From Gammaproteobacteria bacterium (lineage in GTDB: Bacteria > Pseudomonadota > Gammaproteobacteria > HK1), in the NCBI GenBank assembly GCA_020444775.1, contig JAGRHX010000164.1, positions 1-7,751 on the forward strand: 7,751 bases of DNA, in the 5' to 3' direction. Below are positions 5,823-7,751 of the stretch, one piece after another; within the stretch, counting starts at the first letter, position 1, and each line of letters opens with the position of its first letter. A program made the translations under genes and the position numbers. Under the pieces are notes generated by a model. That model was not told the DNA's origin. It saw only the letters and a list, made by a program, of their open reading frames with translations, and ran no database searches.

Positions 5823-7259
5823 CTACCAGCGCAGGGTCAGCTCGACCTCCGCGGTCGTGATCCGCACCTCGTCCAGATGATCGTAACGCAGCAGCGCGTT
5901 CACCAGCTGCCCGATGTCCAGACCCGGGGCGCGCGACGGCTCGGGCACTCGATCATCCAGCACATGTGGTGGGAAGGCGCTGCGCAACAGCAGCTCGTCA
6001 CCGTCGGCGTGCGGATGACGCTGGCGCAGCCTCTCGACCACCGGTGGCTGCTCCGGGGGGTGCTCGGCGATGCTGCGCGCGCCACGCGCGACGATGCGAT
6101 CCAGCACATCGGCGTGCACCGGCGCCAGCAGCTTGCCGAAGTAACCCAGCGCGTATTTCTTCACCTCGTCGGGCACTCGCGCATAGCGTTCGCCCTCAAT
6201 CACGTTGAGGGTGGCCTGCACGCCCACGAACTGCGAGAACGGCGTGACCATGATCGGCCAGCCCAGCTCCTCACGCACCCGCGCGCACTCGTCGAGGACC
6301 GCATCGACCCGATCCCCCAGCCCCGCTGCCTGCAGCTGGGAGACGAGGTTGCTGAGCACACCGCCGGGGATTTGATGCCCGAAGTTGGCCGCATCGAAGT
6401 CCTGCGGTCGCCCCTTGGGAAATCCGTATCGATCCGCCACCTCGTCGAAATGCGCGCCGACCTCGGCGATCAGCGCATCATCGAGCACGGCCTCGTGGCC
6501 GGCGTAGCGCAGATTGCGCAGCGTGGTCGACACCGAGGGCGGCGCATTGCCGTCGGCGACGGGTGGGATACAGGTGTAGAGCTGGTCGACACCGACATCC
6601 ACCGCGGTCAGATAGGCACGCTGCCCCAGCCCGACCAGATTGTGGGTGTGCAGACCGAGGCGGCGATCGCCGATTGCCGCCTTGATCGCCGGCACCAGGG
6701 TGGTGATCCGCTCAGGGGTGAGGATGCCACTGGTATCCTCGATCATGACCATGTCCACCTCGGCGCGGTCGATGAACTCGCGCGCCTTGCGCGCGTACAG
6801 CTCGTCGGTGTGCACCGGGCTCTGACTGAAGATCAGCCAGCCCGTGGTCATCGCGCCCTGCGCCTTCGCGTGCAGCAGGCCGTCGACCAGATTGTCCAGA
6901 TCGTGCAGGCCGTCGAAGGCCACGAAGCGGTCTATACCATTCGCCACCAACCGCTCCACCCACAGCCGGTTCAGGTCCGCCGGCTGCAGCTCGAAACCGA
7001 GCGCGCAGCGGCTGCGCAGCAGGGCCTGCAGCGGCGTGCTGGTACGCTCGCGGACCAGACGGATGCGTGCCCAGGGGTCCTCCTTCAAATAACGAACGCA
7101 GGCATCGAAGTGCACCGCGCCCATCAGCTCGATGGCCTCGAAACCAATCCGGTCCATGCGTTCCAGCGCCGGCTCCAGCATGCGCGTGCTCATGCGCGTC
7201 GCCCACAGACACTGATGACCGTCACGCAGGGTGGTATCGACGAAGCTTATCCTGCTCAT
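5823..7259 (-). CDS. Carboxyltransferase subunit of the pyruvate carboxylase/oxaloacetate decarboxylase type, atypical active site
   Basis: This encodes 478 residues. The ATG at 7259 overlaps the biotin carboxylase stop (ATGA), so translation is probably coupled. The protein aligns along its length with the carboxyltransferase and conserved C-terminal domains of oxaloacetate decarboxylase alpha and pyruvate carboxylase subunit B. Matches are DTTLRDGHQCLWATRM (8-23), FDACVRYLKEDPW (51-63), IEDTSGILTP (173-182), LHTHNLVG (203-210), QIPGGVLSNLVSQL (296-309) and FVGVQATLNVIEGERY (344-359). Metal ligands Asp13, His204 and His206 are kept. The normally carbamylated Lys (IKDMSG/IKDMAG) is Glu174. 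The Met-Ser-rich segment near the biotin site reads IPPVADGNAPPS (231-242). The Arg of the FRVFD motif is Val113. The protein ends at about the edge of the conserved domain, with no biotinyl domain and no AMKM motif. With the upstream subunit it probably moves a carboxyl group from carboxybiotin to an acceptor, but the acceptor is unlikely to be pyruvate. An aldolase-like activity of the DRE-TIM superfamily is the alternative. Confidence 0.88.
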   Translation of the reverse strand: MSRISFVDTTLRDGHQCLWATRMSTRMLEPALERMDRIGFEAIELMGAVHFDACVRYLKEDPWARIRLVRERTSTPLQALLRSRCALGFELQPADLNRLWVERLVANGIDRFVAFDGLHDLDNLVDGLLHAKAQGAMTTGWLIFSQSPVHTDELYARKAREFIDRAEVDMVMIEDTSGILTPERITTLVPAIKAAIGDRRLGLHTHNLVGLGQRAYLTAVDVGVDQLYTCIPPVADGNAPPSVSTTLRNLRYAGHEAVLDDALIAEVGAHFDEVADRYGFPKGRPQDFDAANFGHQIPGGVLSNLVSQLQAAGLGDRVDAVLDECARVREELGWPIMVTPFSQFVGVQATLNVIEGERYARVPDEVKKYALGYFGKLLAPVHADVLDRIVARGARSIAEHPPEQPPVVERLRQRHPHADGDELLLRSAFPPHVLDDRVPEPSRAPGLDIGQLVNALLRYDHLDEVRITTAEVELTLRW

Positions 7260-7751
7260 GGCTGCTCGCTTTGTTGTTCGACCCAGCGGGTGTGCACACG
7301 CCCCGCGGCCAGATCCGGGTGCCTCGCCAGCCAACGCAGCCACGGCAAGGTGGTCGCCACGCCCTCGATGACGAAGTCGTCCAGGGCACGCACCGATCGG
7401 GCCAGCGCCTCGGCCCGGTCCCGACCGTGCACGATGAGCTTGGCAATCATCGAATCATAGTACGGTGACAGGGTCAGACCGCTGCTCAAGAAGGTATCGA
7501 CCCGTACGCCATCACCGACAGGCGGCTGGAAACGCGCCACCTGCCCCGGCGCCGGCATGAAACCACGCGCCGGATCCTCGGCATTGATGCGCCATTCGAT
7601 GGCATGCCCGCGCAGCGCCGGCGAGCGTCGGGCCAGCCCGAGCGGCTCACCGGCCGCGACCTTGAGCTGCTCGACGACCAGATCCTGCCCGTGGATCATC
7701 TCGGTGACAGGATGCTCGACCTGGATCCGGGTGTTCATCTCCATGAAGTAG
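7256..7751 (-). CDS. Biotin carboxylase subunit, C-terminal part only (N-terminus beyond window)
   Basis: 164 residues are visible, corresponding to the last third of an AccC/PycA-type protein of about 450 residues. YFMEMNTRIQVEHPVTE at the visible start carries the Glu, Asn, Arg, Gln and Glu of the E. coli AccC active site (Glu288, Asn290, Arg292, Gln294, Glu296). Arg54 of the visible part matches Arg338 with identical spacing (46 residues from Arg292). FMPAPGQV, SPYYDSMIAKLIVHG and the final AAGRVHTRWVE are standard C-terminal features. The subunit carboxylates biotin with ATP and bicarbonate. It ends where stand-alone biotin carboxylases end, so no biotin carrier is fused. Its stop overlaps the start of the carboxyltransferase gene, marking them as two subunits of one enzyme. 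All visible catalytic residues are intact, in contrast to the altered carboxyltransferase. Confidence 0.95.
   Translation of the reverse strand, partial: YFMEMNTRIQVEHPVTEMIHGQDLVVEQLKVAAGEPLGLARRSPALRGHAIEWRINAEDPARGFMPAPGQVARFQPPVGDGVRVDTFLSSGLTLSPYYDSMIAKLIVHGRDRAEALARSVRALDDFVIEGVATTLPWLRWLARHPDLAAGRVHTRWVEQQSEQP

Noticed and set aside
5877..7460. Very long plus-strand open frame opposite the carboxyltransferase and biotin carboxylase
   Set aside because: The minus-strand product aligns with known families along its whole length. The plus-strand product is rich in His, Arg and Gln without motifs, as expected for a shadow frame.

Overview
The window is GC-rich DNA with a strong preference for G or C at third codon positions. 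It is densely coding with short gaps and mostly good Shine-Dalgarno sequences. This fits a Pseudomonadota (proteobacterial) chromosome; a gammaproteobacterium is a guess I cannot confirm. No RNA genes, insertion sequences, integrase genes or CRISPR arrays are visible. Both ends of the window cut through genes.

Layout. (1) Positions 1-1634, minus strand: a small membrane protein of unknown function (1284-1634), followed by an amidohydrolase of the N-acyl-D-amino-acid deacylase type (1142 down to the left edge, C-terminus missing). (2) Positions 1635-1861: a divergent intergenic region. (3) Positions 1862-3415, plus strand: two crotonase-fold (enoyl-CoA hydratase/isomerase) genes in tandem, the second with a TTG start. 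They end at a strong hairpin (3421-3456) shared with the convergent amidase gene. (4) Positions 3437-7751, minus strand, read from right to left: the C-terminal part of a biotin carboxylase; a carboxyltransferase of the pyruvate carboxylase/oxaloacetate decarboxylase type, joined to it by an ATGA overlap; an 82-bp gap with stacked palindromes; a third crotonase; and an amidase-signature amidase.

How the genes may work together. The gene content points to a catabolic module around CoA thioesters: two C-N hydrolases (amidohydrolase and amidase), three crotonases and a two-subunit biotin-dependent carboxylase. An inferred scheme is that an amide, lactam or N-acyl compound is opened or deacylated, and the acid is handled as a CoA ester and carboxylated. 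The substrate cannot be read from this sequence. No acyl-CoA ligase, CoA transferase or biotin carrier protein lies inside the window.

Most notable signal. Several enzymes keep their family fold but have lost hallmark catalytic residues. All three crotonases lack the equivalent of the first catalytic glutamate of rat enoyl-CoA hydratase (Asn, Gln and Gly instead), and the third also lacks the second. The carboxyltransferase has Glu where the carbamylated Lys normally sits, and its Met-Ser/Thr segment near the biotin site is replaced. The amidohydrolase appears to lack two of the zinc-binding histidines of D-aminoacylase. The cluster may therefore run unusual chemistry rather than standard beta-oxidation and pyruvate carboxylation.
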